Counted from the stretch's first letter, positions 17,335-26,140 are shown. The stretch is 43,858 bases of DNA from Streptomyces sp. SID13031 (GCF_010548305.1 NZ_JAAGLV010000031.1:1-43858), one strand, 5' to 3'. The notes: a model not told the origin generated them from the letters alone. A program made the numbers and translations.

Positions 17335-18318
17335 ATGAACCGAGTCCACCGCTATCCGAGATCTCTGCTTGCCATCGCAGTTCTGATTGCCGCTGCAGTT
17401 GTCGCACCGAGCCCTGTGCAGGGCTCAACAGTCGCGAACGCCACGACCACATTCCCCAGTGTGATGACCTACAACCTGATGCTGCTGCCGAGTGGACTGA
17501 CCGACTGGGAGCCCGACCTGCGCGCTCGACTGGTGGGCGACTCTGCGGTCCTGCGGGGATCCGACGTTCTCGTACTGACCGAACTGTTCGACAACAGCGC
17601 GACCGACGACTACCTCTTTCCCCGCCTCGCCCCTCATCACCCTTATCGCACGCCTGTGGTCGGGCGATCTACATCCGGGTGGAACCGCACCACAGGCGGT
17701 TACATCGGTACGCCGTTCGAGGACGGCGGCGTCGCTATCGCCAGCAAATGGCCGATCCGCCATCGGGCCCAACACATCTTCACCGATGGCTGCGGAGCGG
17801 ACTGGTGGTCCAGCAAGGGCTTCGCCTACGTCATCCTGGACGTCGCCGGGACCCGCGTCCACCTCATCGGTACACACCTGCAGGCCAACGATTCCAGCTG
17901 CGACCCTGGCGAGCCAGCAAGTGTCCGCGCGCGGCAACTGGCGACGATCAACTCCTACCTCCGAGCTCTGACGATCCCGGCGGCCGAACCGGTACTGATC
18001 GCTGGCGACCTCAACATCCGCTACGGCAGCAGCGAATACAGCCGGATGCTGAGCCTCCTGTCCGCGGATGGTCCTACCCGTCTGCTCGGCCAACAGGCCA
18101 GCTACGATCCGGCGACCAACTCGATAGCCGCCTACCGCTCCCCGGGCGGCTCGCCCAGCCGCCTCGACTACGTCCTGCCGCGCCGCGGCCACCGCACACC
18201 CACGTTCGGCTGGAGCAACACCATCACTCCCACACACTCGGCGCCCTTCACCATGCGAGGTCGCACCTTCACCGACTTCTCAGACCATTACAGCGTCATT
18301 GGCCGACCTGCTAACTGA
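17335..18318 (+). CDS. Secreted sphingomyelinase C (EEP superfamily)
   Basis: A 327-residue protein hydrolysing sphingomyelin to ceramide and phosphocholine. ATG at 17335 after AAAGGA; Sec signal MNRVHRYPRSLLAIAVLIAA, cleavage near VQG. The mature domain has the endonuclease/exonuclease/phosphatase blocks: MTYNLMLLP (Asn), VLVLTELFD (metal-binding Glu), EDGGVAIASKWPI, LIGTHLQA (His), AGDLNIRYGSSEY (Asp and Asn), SPSRLDYVLP (Asp) and FSDHYSVIG (Asp-His catalytic pair). Length matches bacterial neutral sphingomyelinases. It is the last gene of the tight set, 28 bases after the lipocalin-like gene. Its 3' end overlaps the decayed tail of a minus-strand primase remnant. Another EEP phospholipase activity is possible. 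Confidence 0.88.
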   Translation: MNRVHRYPRSLLAIAVLIAAAVVAPSPVQGSTVANATTTFPSVMTYNLMLLPSGLTDWEPDLRARLVGDSAVLRGSDVLVLTELFDNSATDDYLFPRLAPHHPYRTPVVGRSTSGWNRTTGGYIGTPFEDGGVAIASKWPIRHRAQHIFTDGCGADWWSSKGFAYVILDVAGTRVHLIGTHLQANDSSCDPGEPASVRARQLATINSYLRALTIPAAEPVLIAGDLNIRYGSSEYSRMLSLLSADGPTRLLGQQASYDPATNSIAAYRSPGGSPSRLDYVLPRRGHRTPTFGWSNTITPTHSAPFTMRGRTFTDFSDHYSVIGRPAN

Positions 18319-18722
18319 ACGCTCAGAAATTGCAGCAGATGACCTCGAGCCGATTCGCGCGCTACTCGCCCATCCCACATACAACCGAGAACCGGTATCT
18401 TCGGAGACTGTGACCATGCTCCAATCGCGGGCTCTGACCAGGTCGTCAAGCCGGCCCGCACCAGAGTCGCCAACTCGAATCCCCGCTTCTGCAGATGATC
18501 CGTCAACTGCGACCAACTGTCGGGCGCGTACCCGACCTTCCAAGTTGCCTCAGTACTCAGGGTGTCCTTCAAGCCGCGATCCCTGAGGAACTCCAGCGGC
18601 CACCCACCAGTTGCCCGAAGCAACTCACGCCGGAAGACCTTTCCTGCCTCCTCGACGGCTTCATGCACCCACTGACGTTCTTCCTGAGCAAGAACGAACC
18701 CAGGGTCGAGGATCTCACTCAT
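18288..18722 (-). pseudogene. DnaG-like primase, N-terminal half (remnant)
   Basis: From the ATG at 18722, with a strong GGAGG ribosome-binding site, the frame reads MSEILDPGFVLAQEERQWVH, then GGWPLEFLRDRGLKDTL and WKVGYAPDSWSQLTDHLQKR followed by GFELATLVRAGLTTWSEP. The W-x-V-GYAP-x-SW-x-x-L-x-x-HL pattern is the N-terminal part of the DnaG-type catalytic core. Homology stops near 18429 and the frame runs on as nonsense until 18288, crossing the end of the sphingomyelinase gene. The Toprim half is absent here. A string of 12 identical bases (18456-18467) recurs at 1771-1782 in the Toprim-half remnant, both coding LVR. It looks like a primase gene cut at this point. Confidence 0.65.
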
Positions 18723-18894
18723 CACAACCTCCGAAGAACAACCGACAACTGTCGAACTCGAACATCGCCGTCCCACCCCGAGGTCAGAACCCGGGTCGGG
18801 ATATCAAGGAGTCACAACTCGGGGCCATGATCAGGTACATCGGGACGTCCCAAAGATGGTGACCGTTCTCGACGGCTCTCACCTCCTGATCACG

Positions 18895-18929
18895 GAACGC
18901 GCCCGCGACACCAAGTTGCGGGGGCGTTC
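18895..18929 (-). terminator. Hairpin terminator after eis-like gene
   Basis: Stem 18895-18906 pairs with 18918-18929 (12 bp, one mismatch, very GC-rich) with an 11-base loop. It lies about 37 bases past the stop of the minus-strand Eis-like gene. There is no clear T-run, which is common in actinomycetes. It may also stop plus-strand read-through. Confidence 0.6.
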
Positions 18930-18965
18930 GGTTTCCAGAGCGTCAGTATCGATGGCCGGCAGGCA

Positions 18966-20213
18966 TCAGAAGTAGGTCCCGCACCATCCGACATCCACCG
19001 TCGCGAAGACGCGGTCCGCGTGTGCGGCCGCCGCCGGATCGGCGACTCGAGCTCGGCCGATCCCCGCCAGAGTCGACGGCCGATAAGTACCGAGGTAGAT
19101 CATGGCCAACGACTCGGCATCGACGATGAGCTGAGGTGGATCGTCGACCAAGGTGACCTGGCCACCTGCCAATCGGTAGCGACCGGAATTCCTGGGCAGA
19201 CAACGGTCGATCACCTCGATCACCAGTGGCCCCGGATCCCCGTACGTTCGGCAGGCAAGCGCCAGCCGAACATCCACCAGCCGCAGCCAGAGTTCTGCAT
19301 CGGAGCTCTCCTTGGTCATCGCACGAGAGTCAGTCAGCATCGCGGAAAGTGGCTCATCGACCGGCCTGCTTCGCACCACCAACTGCTCGACCATGTCTAT
19401 GTTGAGCAAGAACCGCCAGAGTCCATTGGCCACTGCAGCGTTGGCAGCCTGGAAGTCGTCCACCTCCAAGGTCGCGCCGCCTGCTGGATCCACACTCAGC
19501 GTGGGCCGATACACGACGAAACCGTCGTCACCGCCCGCGCCACGGTGAACCGCGATCCGCAGGTACTCTCCGAGGCCGACCGGCCGGTCGTAGTACACAG
19601 CCCACCACGGCCGCGGCCTCATCAGAGCACCCGTCCGCAATTGCCTCATCCGTGAGTAGAGCCCGGGAAGACTGCGCACCGCTTCCGCTGGGTCGATCAA
19701 GCGCACCTCGCCGGCCAGCGGAAGATCTGCGCGGAGCTCCGCGCGTGCCGTGTCCAAGTACGTCGTACGCGCCTGGGTGGCCACTCCGTATCCAAACCGG
19801 CCGTAGATGCCCGGTTCGCTGGCGTGCAACCCTGCGAATGGTTCTCCCCTGGCCGCGATCTCTGCCAGCTGCTCACGCATCAGCGCTGAGAAGACACCGC
19901 GCCTGCGGAAATCCGACCGCACACCGACTCTAGTCACAGCGGCCATAGGGCATACGGTCCCACCCGGCACGGTAACCGCTGAAGTCCACGCCAGTGCGGT
20001 GCCAACCATGCAACCTTGCGTGTAGGCGGCCAAGGTGCGGCCGGGCTCGAAACTGTCTTGTACGAACGCCCATTGATCATCAGAGGTCGGCGGCATGTGC
20101 AGTGTCCCGCGAAACAGTGTGTGTGCCGCACGGGCTTCGCTGTCTTCGATCGGCCGTACAGTCAGCTCGCTCAAGGGCCCTCGAGAGGGGGTCGCGGGGT
20201 GCTCGCCGATCAC
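18966..20213 (-). CDS. eis: Eis-like GNAT N-acetyltransferase
   Basis: A 415-residue acetyltransferase that transfers acetyl from acetyl-CoA to amines (lysine side chains, polyamines or aminoglycosides in relatives). The GTG at 20213 has a GAGGAGG site six bases upstream; a longer frame from 20255 lacks one. Eis layout: N-terminal GNAT domain with the CoA-binding VTRVGVRSDFRRRGVFSALM, the MREQLAEIAARGEPFAGLHA segment and YGRFGYG; second GNAT-like domain with YSRMRQLRTGALMRP; SCP-like C-terminal domain (FQAANAAVANGLWRFLLNID); and a C-terminal CGTYF carboxylate typical of Eis. It follows the amine oxidase by 82 bases on the same strand, suggesting shared expression and amine substrates. Confidence 0.88.
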   Translation of the reverse strand: MIGEHPATPSRGPLSELTVRPIEDSEARAAHTLFRGTLHMPPTSDDQWAFVQDSFEPGRTLAAYTQGCMVGTALAWTSAVTVPGGTVCPMAAVTRVGVRSDFRRRGVFSALMREQLAEIAARGEPFAGLHASEPGIYGRFGYGVATQARTTYLDTARAELRADLPLAGEVRLIDPAEAVRSLPGLYSRMRQLRTGALMRPRPWWAVYYDRPVGLGEYLRIAVHRGAGGDDGFVVYRPTLSVDPAGGATLEVDDFQAANAAVANGLWRFLLNIDMVEQLVVRSRPVDEPLSAMLTDSRAMTKESSDAELWLRLVDVRLALACRTYGDPGPLVIEVIDRCLPRNSGRYRLAGGQVTLVDDPPQLIVDAESLAMIYLGTYRPSTLAGIGRARVADPAAAAHADRVFATVDVGWCGTYF

Positions 20214-20295
20214 AGTGGTCCTCCTCGGCTGGTCTCGTCCACCACCGACCGGCAAGCCGGCGAGCAGATCGGTATCCCGACGCCGTCACTTGCCA

Positions 20296-21669
20296 TCAGG
20301 CACATGCTGTCTGGCTGGGATCTTGAAGTGCTGTCGAAACTTCTTGTGCGCATCGCTCGCCGGATTCGACCGCGCCCTCCATATAGCCGGTCCATTGAGT
20401 CGCAGTCTCCGTACCTGCCCAATGCAAGGGGCCAACGGGCGCGCGGAGCGCGGATCCGTATCTCGTCAGCGTCATCGGCACAGCGAAAGCCCCATAGCAG
20501 CCTCGGCTGTACTCCTCGAGCGCCCAGTCCTTCTCGATGTAGTCGATCGGGTTCGCTGCCCTTGGACCGAAGTACCCGGCAAGGTCCTCAAGGACGAGGC
20601 GACGGCGCTCTTGAGCGGACAGACGTTGAGCTGTGTCGGCGAACACGCCATCGAAGAACCCGACGAGGACACCAGGAGCATTGGACGGTGGCGTGTTGTC
20701 GAACACTGTGCCGAGCGCTCTGCGATCGCTGTTGGCCTGCCCTGACAGACCCGCCGCTCGCCAGAACGGTTCGTCATAGACGACGTTGACCTTGATGACG
20801 CGTCCCATCGGCATTCGCTGGAGCAATTGGTCGCGATCTCCCGTCAACCACGGGGAGAAATTGATACGGACAGCCAACGGCGGCGGAACCGCTACGACGA
20901 CCCGCTGTCCGCGGTATTCGACGCCTCCAGCGATCACGGCTGCTCCCGTCGCGGACCAGGCAATCTCTACCACGGGCCGGCTCAGATGGACTCGATCGCC
21001 AAGGCGGTCGGAGAGCGCCAGAGCGACACGTTGGGACCCGCCCAGCACGCGTTCCTGTTGAGCTCCGCCTGAGGTCTCGATCAGTGCATCGAGGCCGCCT
21101 GCCGCGCCGATATATGCGTGCGCCCAGAGCGCGGAGACATCCTCAGGCTCTGCACAGAAGATGGATTCGGTCGCCAGACGAAGCAGCGCCCTCCCGGCTT
21201 TGGTGCGCAGGTTCGTCCGAACCCAGGTCGCGAATGTCTGGCCGTCGAGTTCATCGGCATTGGCAGCAGTCCACGGGGCATCTGCAGGGACTTGCAAGGC
21301 AGATCGATCCAGCCTGCTCTGTCCTCTGGCGATGTCCGCGAGATTGACAACACCCAACTTGGGGATCCGCCCGGCGTACTCCAGTCGCTTACCTTCGATC
21401 TCCATGACCTTTCGGCCGTCGTCAAACGTCGGATAGGTTCCTAGCCCCAGCTTGCTGATGAGCGAATGCATCCGGTCCTGAGTCGGCCCGATCCACTGGC
21501 CGCCGACCTCGATCGGCCCGCCATCGGGCAACTTCCCGTTCAACAGCCTGCCGCCGACGCGGTCACGCGCCTCGACAACCACGACGTCGTGGCCCTTCGC
21601 CACCAGCAAGTCAGCCGCCACCAAACCTGCGAGTCCTGCTCCTACAACGACGACCTCAGCAGCTGTCAT
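20296..21669 (-). CDS. Flavin monoamine oxidase
   Basis: A 457-residue FAD enzyme oxidising primary amines or polyamines to aldehyde, ammonia and hydrogen peroxide. N-terminal dinucleotide fold VVVVGAGLAGLVAADLLVAK, the VVVVEARDRVGGRLL block and GGQWIGPTQDRMHSL are hallmarks of the MAO family; the C-terminus has YGAFAVPMTLTRYGSALRAP then LHWAGTETATQWTGYMEGAV, the FAD-covering block. No Cys is evident in the MAO covalent-FAD position, so FAD is probably non-covalent. No signal peptide. The ATG at 21669 overlaps the TGA of the upstream gene (ATGA), so the two are coupled; the Eis-like gene follows downstream. Candidate substrates are putrescine, tyramine or histamine-type amines. Confidence 0.9.
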   Translation of the reverse strand: MTAAEVVVVGAGLAGLVAADLLVAKGHDVVVVEARDRVGGRLLNGKLPDGGPIEVGGQWIGPTQDRMHSLISKLGLGTYPTFDDGRKVMEIEGKRLEYAGRIPKLGVVNLADIARGQSRLDRSALQVPADAPWTAANADELDGQTFATWVRTNLRTKAGRALLRLATESIFCAEPEDVSALWAHAYIGAAGGLDALIETSGGAQQERVLGGSQRVALALSDRLGDRVHLSRPVVEIAWSATGAAVIAGGVEYRGQRVVVAVPPPLAVRINFSPWLTGDRDQLLQRMPMGRVIKVNVVYDEPFWRAAGLSGQANSDRRALGTVFDNTPPSNAPGVLVGFFDGVFADTAQRLSAQERRRLVLEDLAGYFGPRAANPIDYIEKDWALEEYSRGCYGAFAVPMTLTRYGSALRAPVGPLHWAGTETATQWTGYMEGAVESGERCAQEVSTALQDPSQTACA

Positions 21670-22016
21670 GGTTGCCCCTCCTTACTGGTTCCGGCACCGG
21701 CAGCCGTTCGAAAGATCATTCCAAAACCGGTCAGCACGAGATCGACATCAGATCCTGAGGCACCGATCAGGTCGATGAGTGCCTCCGGCGCCAACGCAGC
21801 CGCCAGCACTTCGACGGAACCTGCGACGCTGTGGCTCCTAGAGAGATCCGGCCTGGGAAGTCGACTGGGCACTAACGTGGTCGCAACCAACGCGCATAAC
21901 AATCCTGTCCGGGCCGGTCCAAGCCAGCGCGGGCGCTGAACGCCACAGGCGAGGATGTCCGCCACATCGCGAGGTATCACGTCGGTCAACGACGCGCCGC
22001 GCGGTACTTCGGTCAT
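21666..22016 (-). CDS. Small protein of unknown function upstream of amine oxidase
   Basis: A 116-residue frame from the ATG at 22016 (MTEVPRGASLTDVIPRDVAD), with a GGGAG site upstream; an earlier ATG at 22046 is possible. It has one weak hydrophobic stretch (ARTGLLCALVATTLVPS) and an Ala/Leu-rich helical part (VEVLAAALAPEALIDLIGA). No family recognised. Its stop overlaps the amine oxidase start by four bases, which is the main reason to accept it as real. Confidence 0.55.
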   Translation of the reverse strand: MTEVPRGASLTDVIPRDVADILACGVQRPRWLGPARTGLLCALVATTLVPSRLPRPDLSRSHSVAGSVEVLAAALAPEALIDLIGASGSDVDLVLTGFGMIFRTAAGAGTSKEGQP

Positions 22017-22069
22017 CAAGTTCTCCCAGGCGCGTGTACTACTCAATCGTCAGGAGCAGACTGTCTACC

Positions 22070-22645
22070 GGACCCTCCCATTGACCACGAGCGCGCGCAT
22101 GGTGGTTCTCCCCAGCCTCGAACCCCAAGAATGCGACTTACTGACATCAGTGGTCAGCCGTGCCTGACTGCGGCGTACACCTTGCCCAGTGGCCACGCTT
22201 GTCCGCGTAGGCGCCGACTCCGCAAACTGCTGCCCGCGGAGCCGGCAGGGGCGCCCCCAGAAGCGATCAGTAGCCAGATACAGGTCGCCCTCCAATCCCA
22301 CGGTGTTGGGAGTCAGTAACGCGGTGATCGGGTAGTTCGCGGTTACGGCGGTGTTGACGGTCCCGCTGTACGCGTTGACCTGAGGGAAGTAGTCGTTCAA
22401 AGGACGCCGCGCCGAGTCGACGGCGACAAGGTCGACGCCAGGCCCTGATACATGACTCGCTCCCAGTAGTGCGCTCGGCGCCCGGCGGTCGTACAGAGCG
22501 AGTCAAAATCAGCAGCTACTCCGCCGGCAACGCCAGGGCGCACCGCTAACGACAGACCCATCCGTTGAGCAGCGTGTTGTAAACGAAGTTCCGCAGCGCC
22601 AACTATTCGGACGGCCAACACGCTCAACGTTAGGGGGTCTGACAA
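22070..22645 (-). pseudogene. Frameshifted gene of unknown function
   Basis: The minus strand begins with MSDPLTLSVLAVRIVGAAEL and continues to GGVAADFDSL at about 22500; then good coding sense switches by one frame to LYDRRAPSALLGASHVSGPG, VDLVAVDSARRPLNDYFPQV, NAYSGTVNTAVTANYPITAL, TPNTVGLEGDLYLATDRFWG. The two pieces together read as one protein, so one indel near 22490-22510 breaks it (a real mutation or an assembly error). The later part, to about 22070, degrades to low-complexity basic sequence. No family recognised. Confidence 0.4.
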
Positions 22646-22705
22646 GGGGTCAACCCCGTCACTGATCTGGCACTCACCTGGTTGCCTGGGTGAGCTTCAC
22701 CCCAG
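22646..22705. promoter_or_regulatory. Divergent promoter region with two inverted repeats
   Basis: Between the minus-strand frame starting at 22645 and the plus-strand gene at 22755 lie a perfect 12-base palindrome, GGGGT-CA-ACCCC (22646-22657), and an imperfect inverted repeat CTGGGTGA/TCACCCCAG (22686-22705). They could be operators for a dimeric regulator of one or both genes. A TTGAC box reads on the minus strand within the first palindrome. No regulator gene is adjacent. Confidence 0.4.
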
Positions 22706-22754
22706 ATCGCAATCGACTGACCCATCGCGACTGGCTACATCGGGAGACACCGTT

Positions 22755-23171
22755 TTGAAAAGACTGTTGGATCTGAGCCTGCTGTTCAAGCTTGTTGCGA
22801 TCCTCGAACTTGCCTACGCACTCACCGGTCTACTGCCGCCGGAGATCCTCAGTTCGGTCACCGGCTGGCGGCTCAGCGCGGACGGGCAGTGGGTTACGAA
22901 GCTCTTGGCCGTTGCCTTGGCCGCCCAGGCGTGGGTCGCATGGACACTGCGCCGCCAACCACATGTCGGCGTCGCAAAAGGCTTGGCCTTCTACCAAATC
23001 GGCAGCGCGACCGCGGACTGGGTGATGTGGCTGGTCCTGGCCGACAATGACGTCTTCTCCACCCCAATGGCAAAGGCGCTGGTCATCTTCGCGATCCCTA
23101 CTCACTACTTGCTCGGATTCCTGATCATCGCCGCCACCAGAACCCCGGCAGCGCGGCACAGCATGACCTGA
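22755..23171 (+). CDS. Small four-helix membrane protein
   Basis: A 138-residue integral membrane protein with a TTG start preceded by GGGAGA (22742-22747). Hydrophobic segments at about residues 8-28, 46-64, 76-96 and 104-126 (LLFKLVAILELAYALTGLLP; LLAVALAAQAWVAWTL; ATADWVMWLVLAD; ALVIFAIPTHYLLGFLIIAA). The pattern resembles small DoxX/DUF-type membrane proteins, but no catalytic motif is seen. Transcribed away from the frameshifted gene at 22070-22645. Confidence 0.8.
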   Translation: MKRLLDLSLLFKLVAILELAYALTGLLPPEILSSVTGWRLSADGQWVTKLLAVALAAQAWVAWTLRRQPHVGVAKGLAFYQIGSATADWVMWLVLADNDVFSTPMAKALVIFAIPTHYLLGFLIIAATRTPAARHSMT

Positions 23172-23284
23172 TCGACCACATCCGAGGTACCGGCCGAACC
23201 GGACGTGCACGGCGGGTCTTGCATGGGCATCCGAGGTCACGAGCCTGCCGCCGGCCAGATCACGGGGGCAGATACCTGTCGCGC

Positions 23285-23539
23285 TCAAGCCGCCTGATGC
23301 GTCAGTCGATCGCTGATACGTGCCAGCCGATCAGTAGGCTTCAAGCCTTTGCGTAAGGCGGCGATCTTGTTGCACGCAGCATCTATGGCCTCATGCTGCG
23401 ATCTGAAGTAGCCAAACCAAATCGGATCGTCTGGTCTCTGGTCGTCGGCATCATCGATATCGACATACCATCTGTGATCCGACGGAGCCCCCAGGTACCG
23501 AAAGACTCGCACGTGCACACGGGTCTCGATGATCGTCAT
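23285..23539 (-). CDS. Small cytoplasmic protein of unknown function
   Basis: An 84-residue frame with an ATG at 23539 and GAGG upstream. The sequence, MTIIETRVHVRVFRYLGAPS then DHRWYVDIDD and WFGYFRSQHEAIDAACNKIA, has a natural amino-acid balance (aromatic, acidic, then an amphipathic helix), which supports a real gene. An antiparallel strand hairpin plus helix is likely. No family or partner gene identified. Confidence 0.55.
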   Translation of the reverse strand: MTIIETRVHVRVFRYLGAPSDHRWYVDIDDADDQRPDDPIWFGYFRSQHEAIDAACNKIAALRKGLKPTDRLARISDRLTHQAA

Positions 23540-23760
23540 CAGGCAACCTCGGATCTGATCTATGCTTCACGACACCCGCGGCACGGCACCTGCGGTGCCT
23601 CACCAGCGGCGGCGTCGTCCAATGTTTCATGCAACGATCCGCTTTCAGCCCGCCATCGACACTGAGGCGCACCCCGAAACAATCCCCCGACGTTCTCTCC
23701 GCCGCCGCGCTCATGCCGGGTACCGGACGGCAGTAGCCGTCGACGGCGCCAGCACACCAT

Positions 23761-24909
23761 TCAGACACCGTCGCTGGGCGATGGCGGGGACGGCAGGGAT
23801 GACACGGGCGCGTCCTGACTGTTGCTTGCCGCCACAGAGGGGCTCGGTGTCGCAGTCGGAGTCGGCGCCCCAGAGGGGCTAGGCGTCACGGTCGGAGTCG
23901 GCGCCGCTGACGGACTAACCACGACCGGCCCCGAGACTACTGGCGATCTCGGCACTACGGACGGCCCAACCACAGCCGGTCTTAGCACCGCCGGCAAACT
24001 CGGCTTTGTTGTCTGTCTCGACACACCAGCCCTCGAATCCGAGGTCATGCTCGACACCGCGGTCAGACCCGGCAGCGTCGCATTCAGACTGCGCTTCGCC
24101 TGCCGACGGTCAGTCTTCGAAGGCTCTGCTGCCTGAGCTGCAGCAGGACGAACTGCGATGGCGAGCTTTGACAGCCACATACGGGCAACGCGGACGACAT
24201 CGCGGCTCTGTGGTGCATGCACCACCATCCCGTCGCCCAAGTACATCGTCACGTGGTGCACCGTCTCGAGATCATGGACATCGTAGGCATAGAACAAGAG
24301 GTCACCTGGCAGCAGCTCATCGATGGCGACCTGAGTACCAAATCTCGCTTGTTCCCTCGATGTGCGTGGAATCGCCTCGCCTGCATGAAGGTAGGCCTGT
24401 TGGGTGAGCCCCGAGCAGTCGAACGCGGCAGGCCCTTCCGCTCCCCACCGATAGGGCTTACCGACCTGGCTGAGAGCAAATTTGACTGCGACACGAGCGA
24501 CGTCAGCCGGCCGCAGCACTCCGGACGAAGCCACTCTGCCCGATCGTGGCCTGGCCACCACCGCCTCCTCGCGAACTCGGGCGGGGACACTAATGGCTGT
24601 CCGGCCACGCTGGTCAACTTGCCGGTCTTGTGACACAACCTCAACCGACGGTGGCCGAGTTTTCCTCTCAGCTGGCTTGCTCGTCCTACCCGCAGGCGAA
24701 GCCGCTGTCACAGCAAACCCACCGCTTGAATGCGGAGCATCTAAACTGGAGGTGTTGATCCAGACTGCTCCGCTGGCTGCGAAGACAACAAAAGCCGCCG
24801 TCCGATACCAACGCAACCAGCGGCAGATGGTCGGGCCGAATGATGCGTACGCCGTCAACTCCGCCTGGCAGTCCGTGCTGAGACGGGGATTAGCATTGGG
24901 TCTTTCCAT
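23761..24909 (-). CDS. NlpC/P60 peptidoglycan endopeptidase
   Basis: A 382-residue cell-wall hydrolase cleaving peptide stems (usually D-Glu to diamino acid). Start chosen at the ATG at 24909 (MERPNANPRLS). One membrane segment at about residues 34-52 (LRWYRTAAFVVFAASGAVW) makes it a signal-anchored or exported protein. The catalytic domain (about 130-245) shows VGKPYRWGAEGPAAFDCSGL with Cys165, HHVTMYLGDG with His219, and MVVHAPQ with His231, the standard Cys-His-His set. The C-terminal about 120 residues are Pro/Ser/Thr/Val-rich and include a 36-base duplication, a likely wall-spanning tail. An alternative start at 24963 adds 18 residues with no obvious role. Confidence 0.88.
   Translation of the reverse strand: MERPNANPRLSTDCQAELTAYASFGPTICRWLRWYRTAAFVVFAASGAVWINTSSLDAPHSSGGFAVTAASPAGRTSKPAERKTRPPSVEVVSQDRQVDQRGRTAISVPARVREEAVVARPRSGRVASSGVLRPADVARVAVKFALSQVGKPYRWGAEGPAAFDCSGLTQQAYLHAGEAIPRTSREQARFGTQVAIDELLPGDLLFYAYDVHDLETVHHVTMYLGDGMVVHAPQSRDVVRVARMWLSKLAIAVRPAAAQAAEPSKTDRRQAKRSLNATLPGLTAVSSMTSDSRAGVSRQTTKPSLPAVLRPAVVGPSVVPRSPVVSGPVVVSPSAAPTPTVTPSPSGAPTPTATPSPSVAASNSQDAPVSSLPSPPSPSDGV
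23835..23906 (-). repeat. 36-bp tandem duplication in NlpC/P60 tail
   Basis: Two adjacent 36-base units (23835-23870 and 23871-23906) differ at only a few bases and encode repeated Pro-Thr-x-Thr-x-Thr-Pro-Ser-Pro-Ser-Gly/Val-Ala. In-frame length change of the low-complexity tail is likely. Confidence 0.75.
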
Positions 24910-25163
24910 CCACGTGACACCCTTCGGAGCCTGTTGAGCTCGAGCTTGGGAGCTCTTCAACACTCTGACGGTGAACGTCGCTGGAGGCGTCGTGGCCAGC
25001 CCGCTGGTGAACCCCCAGCATTTACGAGTAGCCAGCCTCCGTTAGCACCAGAGGCCGCCACTTCGCCCGAACCTTCCGATGTGGGGACAGCGGGCCATGC
25101 GCGGACGAGTGAGAGCATCAGCCATATCCTGGCGTTCTGCCCGAGCAGGCTGCGGGAGAACTC

Positions 25164-26140
25164 CTAGTGTCGCGTAAACGATGTTCTTTGACCTGAGGTG
25201 GCGTGGTCAAGGATGTCGTTGGCGGTCTTGGTCCAGGTGAATGGTTGGCAGCGGTCGTTCCAGCCGTCGATGAATCGGCGGATTGCTGTGGTGAGTTCTT
25301 TGACGCTGTTGAAGCTGCCGCGGCGGATCGCCTGGCGGGTGATGATCCCGAACAAGATCTCGACCTTGTTGAGCCAGGAACCGGACGTCGGGGTGAAGTG
25401 CAACGTGATCCGAGGGTTCTTCGCCAGCCAGGCTTGCACGTTGGCGTGTTTGTGGGTGCGGTAGTTGTCGCACACGAATTTGCAGCCGGCGGCGGGGGTA
25501 GGCCTTGGCGACCTGCTTCAAGAACTTGAGGAACTCGGTGTTGCTGTGCCGCGGTTAGCAGATATCGACGACCTTGCCGGTAGCGACCTCAAGCGCTGCC
25601 AACAGGGTGGTCGTGCAGTGGCGGACGTAGTCATGGGTCTCCTTCTCGGGAATCCCGGGCCGCAGCGGCAGGATCGGCGCGGTCCGATCGAGGGCCTGGG
25701 TCTGGGACTTCTCGTCCACCGACAACACGATCGCGTTCTCCGGCGGGTTCAGATACAACCCGAAGACATCGCGGACCTTGGCTTCCAGCTCGGGATCGGT
25801 GGAGAACTTGAACGTCTCGACCCGCGACGGCTGCAGACCCCACTGCTTCCACACCTTCGCCACCGTCACATGCGACAACCCCAGCTCGACAGCCAGCAGC
25901 CGCGACGACCAGTGCGTCACCCCGAACCGCTCCGGCGGCGACTCCAAGGTTGCCAGCACCACCTCGACATCATCGATCTGCTTGCGACGCCCCGGTTTCG
26001 GCCGATCATCCACCCTGCCAAGCCCCTCAGCGATTTAGCGCCTCTTCCAGCCAATCACCGTTGGCTTGGACACCCCGACCCGCTCTCCACGATGTCCTTC
26101 ACCGCAACGCCATCTGCAGCCAGATTCCGAAGAACCGGCC
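25164..26140 (-). pseudogene. IS630-family transposase with stops and frameshift
   Basis: N-terminal helix-turn-helix VGVSKPTVIGWKRR, then a TAA where Tyr is expected, IAEGLGRVDDRPKPGRRKQI, a second HTH (LSHVTVAKVWKQWGLQPSRV), the catalytic core IVLSVDEKSQTQALDRT (first Asp) and, after TALLAALEVATGKVVDIC-like sequence, another TAA where Tyr is expected (about 25557). A one-base frameshift at about 25480 then shifts the second-Asp block: RRRLQ continues in a new frame as CDNYRTHKHANVQAWL, TPTSGSWLNKVEILFGIITR (final Glu). Three separate lesions make it dead unless read errors are involved. Stop at 25164-25166 overlaps the left TA. Confidence 0.8.
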
